Positions 1 through 10,899 of a DNA stretch of 64,000 bases are shown here, piece after piece. The DNA lies in the NCBI GenBank assembly GCA_019454045.1, contig SKCR01034792.1, positions 1 to 64,000 on the forward strand, in the 5' to 3' direction. Both the position numbers and the translations under genes were made by a program. Positions within the stretch are counted from its first letter, which is position 1, and each line of letters starts with the position of its first letter. This DNA comes from Zanthoxylum bungeanum. Lineage: Eukaryota > Streptophyta > Magnoliopsida > Sapindales > Rutaceae. The notes beneath the pieces are model-generated. The model had not been told where the DNA came from, did not search any database, and was given only the letters and a program-made list of their open reading frames with translations.

Positions 1-455
1 CGTTTAGTAAACGAATCGAATACTAATTATGTATTTCATATCTAGTTTAAAATTCGAGAATCTTGTATTCAAGCATCTTGATGGAAACAAAGTTTTGCGG
101 TTTCAAAATATCAAAATCATCTTCGAGCGCCGAGACGGAAACATATCAACAAATCATCAAACATGAAAACGTGAATCAAATGTCAAGGCAAAACGTATTC
201 TTTATATATTATAATCAAAACCAAAATATCTGAAATCTTTCTTTCTTTTCTTTCCTTTCAAAACACTTTTATGTCGCGAACAAATTCCAATATCTCAAAA
301 CATAAATCAAAATATCATATAGCAGAAAACAACGATATCCATTCACATTTCAGACTATTAACATCATAGAAGTACTCGTACCTTAAAACATAATGATTTC
401 ACATCATATACATATACATATACCTATATAGACGACATAATTTTAACTTAGTATT

Positions 456-487
<32 letters not shown>

Positions 488-630
488 ACATACAAAAAGG
501 TACCGATAATCCGAACCACTCATATAAAATCAAAATCATTACATATCATATCATAAACCAAAAATATCATACCAAGTTGCAAATAGGAAACCTATATAGT
601 CTATATGCAACAAAAAAATTACTAAACCTT
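1..630 (-). other. Leader of a minus-strand Ty3/gypsy element
   Basis: This AT-rich stretch lies on the internal side of the primer-binding site at 631-643, so it is the start of the internal region of a gypsy element read right to left. No open frame of useful length is visible on either strand. The gag and pol genes would lie beyond the left edge of the window. The assignment follows from the order LTR, PBS, leader and not from any coding match. Confidence 0.6.
465..487. repeat. (AT)n microsatellite
   Basis: Uninterrupted AT dinucleotide run inside the gypsy leader, following a looser series of ATAC and CATA steps. Confidence 0.95.
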
Positions 631-643
631 TGCTCCGATACCA
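631..643 (-). other. Primer-binding site, initiator tRNA-Met type
   Basis: Read on the minus strand this is TGGTATCGGAGCA, one base off the TGGTATCAGAGC core that pairs with the 3' end of plant initiator tRNA-Met. It sits four bases beyond the inner LTR end (TGTTACA on the minus strand), the normal spacing for reverse-transcription priming. It fixes the orientation of the element as minus. Confidence 0.85.
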
Positions 644-1980
644 TAATTGTAACACCCCGCCTGAGGTTGGATGCTACCGGTAGGAGACAAGATTAATCTA
701 TCTCCATAAGCCTCTAATTTACAGAAAAATGAGCATGATGTATCTTAAAATTGACAACCTGGATCACAGTCTAGCATCAAAACAAAATCTAAAGAAGATA
801 TCCAACATACAAAAAACACCTCAGGTCCACACCAAAACACATCAAGCTTAAAATCAACACTTAAGGACTCCATGGTTCTAACATCAATCAACACTCAATG
901 GCTCTGTAGCCATAACATCATAAGCAATCAAAACTTTTACTTAGTAAATACAAAACGACATACTTAGCCGCGAAAAACATAATAACCATATATCCTAAAC
1001 CTATAAGACTTTTCCCAGAACACTTGCGAGGATAACTGCAACTTGACTTATCAGTGTCTCGATCATAGCTTCCAAAGCGGAAGTGGTTAACCCATTTAGT
1101 AGCCAACCTACAAAACTAGCATACTAGTTTGGTGTGAGTTATAAGAATCAGTAAGTTACCAGGCTCGTACTACAAATAAAATATAAAAGTCAAGCATATC
1201 AAAAGATTTTCAAAATTACCAAAGTATTACGAGTTTAGAACCATCAACTTTCTATTTCTTCTACTCTTTACACATCATAAATCCTTAAATTTACATATTT
1301 ACATATTGTCAATCTAATAGCCAAACATCCTGACACACTCAAAAAATGATTATTTACTCTCAAGTATAAGAGTGTTGAAGTAATAAAATAACCCGGTAAG
1401 ACCGGGGTCGATCTGCAGGTAATAGGTTTAGTAAAATAAATTAACAATTTGAGAAAAAATAAAAAGACTTGATTTGTTTGAAGTGATTGGAGAATTTTAA
1501 ATTAGACTGCAAAAAATAAAGCCTTACCAAATATACATACATTTGTTTGAAGTGATTGAAGGTCTTGTCCATAACCATGTGCATCTGAAATCTTTTCCGA
1601 TACTGATATATACATACATATATGAATGTCATCACACATGTAAAATAATGTAAAGCACACATAGCATAATCAGAATACTTAATGTATATCAATCATAAAA
1701 CATAATTCTTAACTATGCACAAGTAACAACATAACATTTATCTTAAACTATATAACTCTTTTCCACTTATGCTTGTCACAAAACTGAATCCAAAATTAAA
1801 ACAAAAAACTGAAATCTAAAAATCATCTCTGGGAACTGAAATCTGTACCTGAAAACCATTTCTAAATCTATATCTGAAAACTCTTTTCTGAAAACTCTTT
1901 TCTAAAAACTCTTTTCTGAAAACTGTATATGAAAATCTTTACTGAAAACTGTATCTGGGTATCTCCTGAAAAATGATGCA

Positions 1981-2206
1981 TTAGGGTCGTTACGTATTGC
2001 CGTCCCCCAAAGCATGCCATACATGCTTTGAAACTTGTGGTCTTGGGGCGTTACGTATCGCCGTCCCCCAAGCCACAACTAGAACTGGGGGTGTGGATCT
2101 ATGCTACCACCCAAGCTCCGAACTGGAGATCAGGTACACGAACCTATGCCGCCATCCTGTCTCAGAAACTAGGATCTAGGGGTGTTACGTATCACCATCC
2201 CCCTAG
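1981..2206. repeat. Three hairpin modules with loop TTACGTAT in the gypsy LTR
   Basis: Three 31-base modules at 1981-2011, 2042-2072 and 2176-2206 each carry TTACGTAT at the same offset. Module 2 has outer arms CTTGGGG and CCCCAAG. Module 3 has CTAGGGG and CCCCTAG, a compensating change. Just next to the loop, module 2 has CG/CG and module 3 TG/CA, again compensating. Module 1 is partly decayed. A regulatory or RNA-structural role is inference. Confidence 0.7.
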
Positions 2207-2736
2207 TCCTCTACATGTGCACATGTCTCTGTCCGTCAATTCCATCTTTGTATAAGTTATATACTGGGTTGAGTTTTTCTCCCATGCCCCGAAAATATAA
2301 AATTATATCTGAAAACATAAGAAATCATGCTATAGATTTCAAAAATGCATAAACAAACTCAACTGTATCATCAATTCCATAAATCACTGAGATTGAGTTT
2401 TTACCCCAGTTGAAATCAAAACTATTAAAACATATTTGGAAATTTCTAAGATTCTTTAAAGTCCTTTTAGCTTATCAAAAACATTTCAAAATAGTCAAAC
2501 CTTTTCAAAACTTCAAAAAAATTTAAAATATTAAAATCACCTTACAATATTTAATACTCGTATGCTCATGTATATACATTTATGTTTGAGTACACGCACA
2601 CACATGCTTCATGCTTACTTACAAACATACTTATACTATCTCATGTTATAAACTTACATATGTTCTTATGCAATGCATATACTACTCATCCATGCTCTCT
2701 ATCATCTTATATACATGTATCTATATTCATGTTGCT

Positions 2737-2738
<2 letters not shown>

Positions 2739-2822
<84 letters not shown>
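2739..2822. repeat. Compound (AC)n(AT)n microsatellite
   Basis: About 32 AC units run straight into about 10 AT units. Open frames across it that translate as alternating Thr-His are artefacts of the repeat. Confidence 0.98.
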
Positions 2823-4566
2823 GCTCACTCTCGTATGAACTTGAACACTTGCATTCATACTATCCTTATACACACATACATATTTAATCCCGCCGATTTA
2901 TATACTTACTAGCTCTTGTTTATTCATCTACATGCTTTCTTTATATACATTATATATATACACATAATTGCACTCCACAATCCGCATACATATATTTCCA
3001 TTATTTCATATATATACACATTCATTCATATCACTAGTCCCAATCCCTAGGGTGTAGTCTGTACATCCCTCATACCCAAGTATACTGATATTATACTCAC
3101 ATATATTTATACACAAACAAACGTCTCAAGCGCTTATCACATAGGTTACTTACTTGGCTAGGCGGGCACTCATGATCTTGGTTCGATCTATTAAAACAAT
3201 AACAAAATATGGTTGCGGAACTTCCTACTCATCTATAATAAACTTCTGGACCTTCCCGGAATATTCAAATCAAATACGACACTTTTCGGATTTTTTCCGA
3301 TTCATCTATAATCACTATAATACTCATTCTAAGTCATTATACACTGTTCTAAACTAACTCGGTTGCTTAAATTCTCGAGTTACGCGTTTGCGGAAAATCT
3401 TACGGAAAAGTCCTTCGCACTTATTCGGAACTATTTAATTATCTTCGTACTATCATAATTAGGTCATATTCATGATCACGGTCGTTAGACCATAGTCATG
3501 AGAAACTCTGTTTTACCGGAAACTCGCTAATTCTACCGGATCGATCTAATTTATTCTATTTCTGCTTGAATTCTGCCACATACATCGTTCTAATATATTA
3601 TATCACATCCAATTCATTTCATGACAATTCGCTACACTACGGAACTACTGGAAGCATTCGAATATATATCGATACACTTTAAAATAATACATATTTAACG
3701 GAGAGTCGTACCGAAATTTCGAGGGCATATTCGGACTCCCAACGGCCATATGAACGTGCTGGTGTGGTCGAAATTCCGATTGGAGCTACTGTTCACCGTG
3801 GGTCACTATTCATCCAAATCTTTCTTCCTTGATTTGCGTACTACCGAGCACGAATCGGGAAAACCATCACCACCATCTCATAGTACTCGTCGAGGGCTTC
3901 GATTTGATGGGTCGCTCGGGCCGTGAAATGAACCGACGAGACGAAACCACGAAACCCATACACGATCCCTTCTCCTTCATTTCTCGCCGTTCCGGCCACC
4001 CAACAGGGAATTCCGGCCACCACATGGCCGGCCAGCTCGGGACGAAGCCGGCGTGCACCGCCGGGGGTGGCCGGATGGCCATGTGCCGGGCACCTTTCCC
4101 TTTTCTCTCTCCTCCCTCTCTTTCTCTCGTAAGTCACTGGTTTTTTTTCTATTTTCTTATTTAAAAATCAGTAAACAAATATCTCTCACAAAAATTACCA
4201 AAATGCCCTCCTGAAAGGGTATTTTCAGAAATCATCCATTTTGATACCCAGAGCGTGATTTTCAAAAAGTATTCAGCATGAAAATTGTTCATCTCGGAAA
4301 AATGAGTCTGATGGTTCAAGAATCAACTCAATCAGAGTTCATTTGCTATTTACCGTGACCAAAACTGTAAACTTTAAGCGTATAATAAAAATCGTGTAAA
4401 TGATTTTTGAGACGACGCGTCTTCTAATACAAAAAATCTTCAATTTATATTATTTTGATCCATATATAATCACTTGAACTCTTATTCTTTATTATCATCC
4501 TTTTCCGAGACTATAATTTTAGTCCAGGAACTTTCTAGAACAGTCCCGAAAATCTGGAATGTTACA

Positions 4567-4938
4567 CTCGTGCTAATACAAATTCAGAAACCATAATTTA
4601 TTCCATTTACCAATCTTATATACTCAAATTATACTTATCTTACCATCACATACATATATAAAAATATATGTTCATGTGCTTATACATATACATATACATA
4701 TAAATATACATATGCATACCATTACAAGTTCATACATTGACGTAAATGAATACACATATATAGACATTCACATTATCCAACATCTTACTCTATGTCAAAG
4801 CAATAATATAAACATTTATACTTGTGGTGGTCGATTAACTTAACTACAAATAATCTTGAACTCTGTTCTCAAAACCACTTCTCAAATATCCTTGTTGTAA
4901 TCTAAATATTTCAATTTTATATATATATATATATATAT
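4567..4938. other. AT-rich spacer, no gene seen
   Basis: Low-complexity sequence with many ATAC and CATA steps, ending in a TA run that is the insertion target of the solo LTR at 4939. It resembles in texture the microsatellite-rich middle of the gypsy LTR at 648-4566 and may be a remnant of another copy. I see no coding or RNA gene. Confidence 0.5.
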
Positions 4939-6776
4939 TGTAACATCCCGAGATATTTAGGTATTTTTGGTGTCAATATTAATTTCATTTGAGAGACCAT
5001 GTGAGCACGAGATATATTTATACAGAAATATGAGAATTATTACAAGAGATGAATTATAGAATAGCGAAGAATTAACTAGAAGAGGTAAAATGGGAATTTA
5101 ACAATTAAAATGGAAAGAAATAAAACTTAGATTTTTTTATTGCATATACACGTGTAATTCACTTGTATATTAAGCATATACACACATTTAATATATTTAC
5201 ATATTCAACACACACACACACACAAATTCAACACACACATTACAATACACACAAAACACGATAGAAAGAGGGAATGGAGAGAGAGAAGAAAAATGAGGAG
5301 AAGAAAAAAAAATCCAGAAAAGTCGAGAATAGAGAGCAGGAGAGACCGAAAACAGAGAGGGAGAGAGAATGAAAATGGTGATGTTATTGTTGTTGGCTTT
5401 GTAGAATCCGTCTCTCTCTCTCTCTCATTTGATCCTAAGACCTCTCTCTTTCTCCACTCGGTCACATAAAAATCCCAAAAAGGAAATCAAACTTTTGCAC
5501 TTTTGAATTCTCGTTTTCGACTGTAACTTTTATGGATTATTGATGATCATAACAGAAATAATAAACCCAAGAGGCTATATCAAGTTTGGAAGGGAAGCAA
5601 GGTGAGTTTCTTCTTTTATATCTAATTTGTTGGGCATAAATCCAATTGGGTAATTTTCAAAAAAACTGTTTTTGATCATGGATTACTGGTTAATCTTATT
5701 TGTTTGATATTTGACTGGCCATGGCTATAGGGATCAACTGCAGTCAGTCTTACTATAAAACTCTTAATTTCTTATTCTAAGTCACGTTACTTACATTGTT
5801 ACTGAATTAAGCTTGTATTTTGTGGCATTGAAAATGATGGGTTGTCAATTGTATTGAATGTTTTATTTGTTTATCAGTTTTTTTTAGTTTCTTAATTTTT
5901 CTTTACAATTACTAAATGTGGTAAAAGCTATTAAGTATATAATTTATCAGATGATGAATTTGTTTGTTCATCAAAGTTGTATGTTGTTATTAGGTTTTTT
6001 TTTTTTTTTTTGGTGCTAAACCTTATCTTTCGGGGCTACGGGTGATAGAAGAGAAGCAAGAAATGCTAGATTTCAAGATTTGTAACAACATAGCTGATTA
6101 AGATGAATTTTCTCATCACTCACAAAGTTTTGGAACATAATTTCTTTCTATTTTATTTTGACCAGTTATTAGTCTTTCTTGAAATAAAGTTTCCCATTCC
6201 TAAAGCGACTGACAAAAATTTGGATTTGATGCTCCATCTTTCATTCAAAGTGATAGTTTGGTATAAATCATGATCGAGTGAAGGACTTTTTCACTGCAGA
6301 TGTATGTTTTTTTTTTTTTTATAAGTAATAAACCTAATAGTTAGAGGAAGATTATGAGTATGTAGGAATGTAGGAATGTATATAAGTAATGTGAAGTCAA
6401 TATATCTCGAGATATAAGAAGCTCTATGATGTTGATAGTCTAAATCGTGAAATATCTTGAAATATATTTTGATAACTTGGTATTTGATTTCTGTTTTCAA
6501 AGTTATGAGTTTGTTTACAAATGATAAAGAAATTATTTTCGCCACGGTGTTTGATGATTTATGTTCTTGACCCTCCGTGTTGATCGGTTATGTTTCGTTC
6601 TGGGTTGGCCACCGGGGCGCTCGTTATGGGTCCAGTCCATCGGAAAATGGCTGGCCCACTACTCTGTCGACATAGTTCGTACACTGTTAGGTCTTTGCGT
6701 GCGACCGAGCAGTGGACGATCGGTATGTATTTTGAAAATCATGCATCAAAAATTTATTTTTTGACTGACACATATT
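4939..6776 (+). mobile_element. Solo Ty3/gypsy LTR, left part (interrupted by copia E1)
   Basis: The segment begins TGTAACATCCCGAG directly after a TA run. The same LTR resumes at 16680 and ends GGGATGTTACA at 18323. TATAT flanks both outer ends, a fitting 5-bp target duplication but weak because it lies in a TA repeat. Without the nested copia element the LTR is about 3.5 kb. No PBS or internal region follows, so it is a solo LTR. It includes a CT-rich patch (5205-5465) and a block at 6585-6725 related to 16905-17030, an internal duplication of the LTR. Confidence 0.75.
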
Positions 6777-7855
6777 TGTTGGACAGTTATGACCCATAAC
6801 GTCACTATTTGTACATATCATAGTGTTGTTGTACAAATTAACTATGTGACAAAGGAGATTGCTCTCTTATCATTTGTGATTAGATCACCTATATGTATAA
6901 ATGATAGGAGGTCCATATGATTAGTTCCTGGATTGAGATGATATGAGACAGTATCAGTCCACGAAGGATTAATAATTAAATATCCCTAGTCAGAGTATTA
7001 TCGAGATTGGACATCGATAAATGCGTAAAAGACTAGTATTACACTTATGTGAGTTCTGAGGGCACAATAATATAGTTCTCATATATTTGGGTATTGGATA
7101 CTCATGCAAGTGTAATAGGAGGTTGTGTTTTACCGATGGTACGGAAAACAGCTTCGCTCTGGATAGACCGCTTCGGAATTCCATTGGTAGTATGACTGTG
7201 TGTCTATGGAAATCCGAAATCAGGGTAGGTGTATTTGGTCTTAACTTGAGACTTGCACCGCTAATACTTGCGACAATCAATATACTTTGGTTTTGGTCGT
7301 CCAGGGCTTTAACAGGTTCTGTGTACGCCTCTGCTGGGTATATTGAGAATCGTAGTGTATTGGGTGTGATGTCAAGACGGAAGTATCACTCCAGTCATAG
7401 TGGAGATGATGTCACATAGGATACGGTACTAGTACTCTTAAATGCTGCAGCTATCAGGATATTATTACTAGGTCATATATATCCGATTATAGAGACTAGT
7501 TACCAGACATCCGACATATGCTTCGTACGGGGTAGACATAATTCCAGCCCCAGGCCTAGTACGTGACATTCGATACTGGATCGACATACACAATACCACG
7601 TATACTACGTCTGATATAGATCGCTTATTCCTGTAAGCATGTTTCTGGAGAATTGGGTAGGCATGACGCTTTGCTAGAAGCCAACCTTGTCTTGTAAATC
7701 GGTAAAATGTAATACTTAGTACGTACGTGTTCGGATAGTCCGACAACCGTATTTACTGCCAACATATCCAGGGATCTCATGGGTCGCTTCCCGAAGATTC
7801 ACCGATGACGTATGACTCGCACTTTATTATCTGTGATTAATTAGACGAGGGAGAA

Positions 7856-8124
7856 AATTAATCTGGGATTAATTACGGAGATATTTTATCTAGGATAAAA
7901 TATCATTTAAAGAGAGAGAACGATTAATTTGGAATTAATCTGTTATAATAATATATTCGATATATTATACGAAATTGGATTTCGAAATCAGATTTTAATT
8001 CAGGCGAACGAATTAATTTAGAATTAATTCGTTAGTGACCTTAAATAGTAATTATGCTTGGCATGATTATTTAATTAAATTAGATTTAATTACGACGCAA
8101 CGAAAATTCATTAATTTGGAATTA
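7856..8124 (+). repeat. Run of perfect stem-loops with three-base loops
   Basis: Within about 270 bases lie consecutive perfect inverted repeats with three-base loops: 7856-7874 (8-bp arms, loop TGG), 7880-7904 (11-bp arms GATATTTTATC/GATAAAATATC, loop TAG), 7922-7940 (8 bp, TGG), 7948-7968 (9 bp, TCG), 7970-7984 (6 bp, TGG), 8007-8033 (12 bp, TAG), 8072-8092 (9 bp, TAG) and 8112-8124 (5 bp, TGG). The run recurs in the other LTRs near 15661-15965, 19556-19862, 29363-29680, 41851-42180, 45988-46130 (partial) and 46700-47030. In most other copies there is one more stem around 8000, with arms ATTAAAAT/ATTTTAAT. Function unknown. Confidence 0.85.
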
Positions 8125-8193
8125 GCGAACCCGAGCCGGGATTGTTTGCGTGCGTATTCGTATTTCGAATTTGAGTGTGGCACGCAAGTCAAA

Positions 8194-8241
8194 TCAAGCG
8201 TCAAATCTCTAGTCACATCAAGCGTCAAATCATTAGTCACT
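8194..8241 (+). promoter_or_regulatory. Tandem 24-base motif in the copia LTR, possible U3 element
   Basis: Two adjacent 24-base units (8194-8217, 8218-8241) share TCAAGCGTCAAATC and TAGTCAC. Further partial units lie on both sides, and the E3 LTR has an additional variant unit. The position upstream of a TATA-like stretch would suit a U3 enhancer repeat, but that is inferred from position alone. Confidence 0.45.
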
Positions 8242-8355
8242 TTGAGTGATGTAACAACTTGTCACTTGATTGATTGATTGATGTGAATAGTAGATGAGCG
8301 TTGTTGAAAAGGTTTTTTGAAAAGCTTGATTGACATTTACAATGTTTATTAATTG

Positions 8356-8365
8356 TATATATTTT
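8356..8365 (+). promoter_or_regulatory. Possible TATA box of the copia LTR
   Basis: TATATATTTT lies downstream of the repeated U3-like motifs and upstream of a pyrimidine-rich CTCTCT tract that could be the start of the transcribed part. In an AT-rich LTR such a match can occur by chance. Confidence 0.3.
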
Positions 8366-8807
8366 ATTTTTGATTTTAGAAATTAAAAAGGTAGTGTATT
8401 AGACACACCAATTTACAACAACCAAAATTACTCTCTCTCTCCTCTTCATCTCTTCTCTCTCTCTCCCATTTGGGCATTTCTTCTTCAGTTCTGCCCAGAA
8501 AACCGTGAGCAAGGAGAAGGATTTTGATGGTTTTTGTGGCAAAAATCATGAGAGATAGCACTCAAAGAGACATACCATGTGCATGAAATCGTTTCATCAC
8601 AAGCTTGGAGCTTTAATGGAGGATCAAAGCCGAAAATGGAGGAGGATAAAAAGTGGACTGCCGTGAGCTTCTCAAAGGGCTGAAAAAGTTTTTTTTGTCT
8701 ACCGCGTCACTCAACCGATCGATATAAGTATTCCGCAACTCCGTCGATGTATTCACACTTATTTTTATGCTTTATTCGATCATCGGGACTTAGAGATTTC
8801 CTAACAA

Positions 8808-8820
8808 TGGTATCAGAGCG
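8808..8820 (+). other. Primer-binding site of E1, tRNA-Met
   Basis: TGGTATCAGAGCG begins two bases after the 5' LTR end. It is the expected complement of the plant initiator tRNA-Met 3' end. Confidence 0.93.
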
Positions 8821-10899
8821 AGTAAAAGCATGAAATTTGATTTAGGGCTTAAAATTATGTAAATTGATTTTGAGCATGATATAATGAAATTGGATGAATT
8901 AGTATGCTTAAAACATGTTTAATTGAAGATTGATTGGATCAATTTCATGAAATATTGTTTGGAACAATGTTGCCCAAATATCTTGGCTTGGTCGAATCTA
9001 GATGCCCTAATTGTCTTGGTGATTTTTTGTTTTTGATTCATTGGATGAGTTGGAAACGATTTGAATTGTTGATTTAATGTCGATTGTGGATTTAATTGGA
9101 TTGAAACCGAATCGGACATAAAATCCTCACTTGGCCGAGACATGTAAAGCATGTGATGGGTTTGATTTTTCATAAATTATGTAGGACATGATTTAATGTT
9201 AATGAACATGATTAATTGGGCTAATTTGCCTTTTGGAAATATTGAATTGGGTAATTAATTATGTTATACACTTTTGAATAATTAAATTGTGAAATTGGAT
9301 TTTGTAATTTAGTTATGTTGGGCCAATTTTAGAAATTGGGCTTAAAAGTTGTTATTGGGCTTTATTGGAATTGGTTGTACCAAGTTAGGTTTAGGCAAAT
9401 AGGTTGGATCTAATTGGGCCCAAAATCGCTTCCATAAATTCCAAATGCGACTAATGGGCTTTAAAGTTTAATTGGGCCTAATGGGCCGAAATTGATTTAT
9501 AGGCTTATGGGGTAATTCCTTGATTGGGCTTTGGTTGCCGAAGCCCACCCCTAAAGAAATAATTGAAAGCCCATTGGACTTTAATTGAACGACATTAGAT
9601 GTTAATCGGGCTTTGAGACCCGTAATGATTAGATTTAGAATCTAAGTCGCAAAGATTCATTATAAAGTGTAATATTTAATTTGAAATTAAATAAATTGAA
9701 TTAGTATTAAATACATATTAAATTGGATTTAATGTTGTAGTTTAGTATGATTCTAGAATTCGTACTTTGAGTACTTATTCGCAAAATGAGTTTGACTCGC
9801 GCAAAATCAAATCGTTGTTTGAACATTGGATGGTCATTAATTATCAGATTAATTAATTTGATTAGATTGATTGATAACATGCTTGTGTGAATACATGGTT
9901 GCGATGCATGAATAATGTATATTAGATGGATATTAGATGGGTGGGGCAATTTTAGAAATTATTGTAATAAATTTATAATTTATTAATTGGACCTGCGTGT
10001 CCAGCCTATTACCTCATTTCTCATTGTATTTCTCTTCTCACCTATTCCCCTCAATGTAAATGAGGTTTCTTCAGAAGTGTAGTGTAACGGGTAGAAGTAA
10101 ATACTTGTGCTAGCGGGAGAGAGGAAATGGAGAGATTTGATCTAGGATCAATGTGTTGAGTATCCATCCGCATATCATTATTATTTATTTATACGCGCTT
10201 TATTATGTGTTTAGAATGCATGTTTAAGGGTGTATGGTGATGAGACTTTAACAAAGAAAATAAATTAGTTTCCAATTTGCACGCGAAAAACCCTCAAACA
10301 ATATTAAGCGTTTTTCCTTCCATTGAGTGATTTTTATTCAAGATCAAAGATTGGCAATGGCTTGTTTGTCAAAGTCAAGGCCTTTGTCTGTCGAGGATGT
10401 GTTTGAATCACGAGAGCTTTGTTCCATATTGGTGTCTTGTCCAAGTCGTGATTTGTTGGCCAAAGTCAAGATCACTTCTTGTCCATCGACATTGATTACG
10501 AAGCTTTCCATAGTCAATGGGTTCCGCTTAACTGGGATCATTGAGTTTGTTGTGCCAAAGCCAAGGCTTAATTGATTCAGAGGAAAAAAAGGTTAGGGGA
10601 TATATTGGATATATTGACATATATAAGATATATGTTTCGGACTTGGATGTCCACTTACTGGATCTAGGAATTGGATTGGATCCAATTGATCTTAGAGATC
10701 TACCTAGTTAAGTATCATACAATTTGTTGGCCAAAGTCAAGATTGTGTGTTATTTAACGGGATTCCCAGCCCACTAGGAAACACGGTTTCCTGAGTACTC
10801 GACAGAGGGTTAGAGGCTCGCCGAAAAAAAGTGGGAGGCAAGAATTAAATTTGCAATATTCGTTTAGATACTTGTCATACGCGCTCAATCAAATATCAT
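8821..10899 (+). other. Long leader and 5' gag region of E1
   Basis: About 2 kb between PBS and recognisable gag. It has many TTGGGC motifs, several short stem-loops with TGG or TGA loops (for example 9674-9692 and 9717-9733), and at 10327-10575 a short stretch open on both strands. That stretch contains repeats of the motif TTGGCCAAAGTCAAG, with another at 10728-10741. I recognise no protein in it. Confidence 0.5.
9319..9573 (+). promoter_or_regulatory. Cluster of TGGGCC/TGGGCT motifs in the E1 leader
   Basis: At least ten TGGGCY hexamers on the two strands fall within 255 bases, for example 9319-9324 and, on the opposite strand, 9568-9573. This hexamer is the plant site II element bound by TCP transcription factors (known). 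The same cluster is present in E2 (about 21100-21370), E3 (about 30950-31260) and E5 (about 48740-49060). Whether it drives transcription is inference. Confidence 0.5.

Larger units (their letters stand above)
648..4566 (-). mobile_element. Ty3/gypsy LTR, about 3.9 kb (5' LTR of a minus-strand element)
   Basis: On the minus strand the segment starts TGTAACATTCC and ends GGGTGTTACA, giving TG...CA ends in a matching inverted context, and is followed by a tRNA-Met PBS. Its last 80 bases, with the block CTACCGGTAGCATCC, match the end of the plus-strand LTR at 16680-18323, so both are one family. The large LTR, TGTAACA terminus and tRNA-Met primer suggest a chromovirus of the Tekay/Del group (inference; no coding domain is in view). 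It contains a compound microsatellite and three related hairpin modules. The short frames inside it look like chance. Confidence 0.75.
6777..8806 (+). repeat. 5' LTR of copia E1
   Basis: About 2.03 kb, TGTTGGACAG to TTTCCTAACA, followed by a tRNA-Met PBS. It carries the stem-loop run at 7856-8124, a duplicated 24-base motif (8194-8241) and an AT-rich TATA-like stretch. An open frame at 7087-7419 recurs in several other copies but is absent from the second LTR subfamily and matches nothing I recognise. Confidence 0.92.

Noticed and set aside
2582..2887. Thr-His-rich open frames
   Set aside because: They are translations of the (AC)n(AT)n microsatellite.
3829..4164. Overlapping GC-rich frames on both strands
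   Set aside because: They lie in the gypsy LTR in a local GC-rich patch (CCGGCCACC-like steps); no motif, and the frames on opposite strands are equally open.
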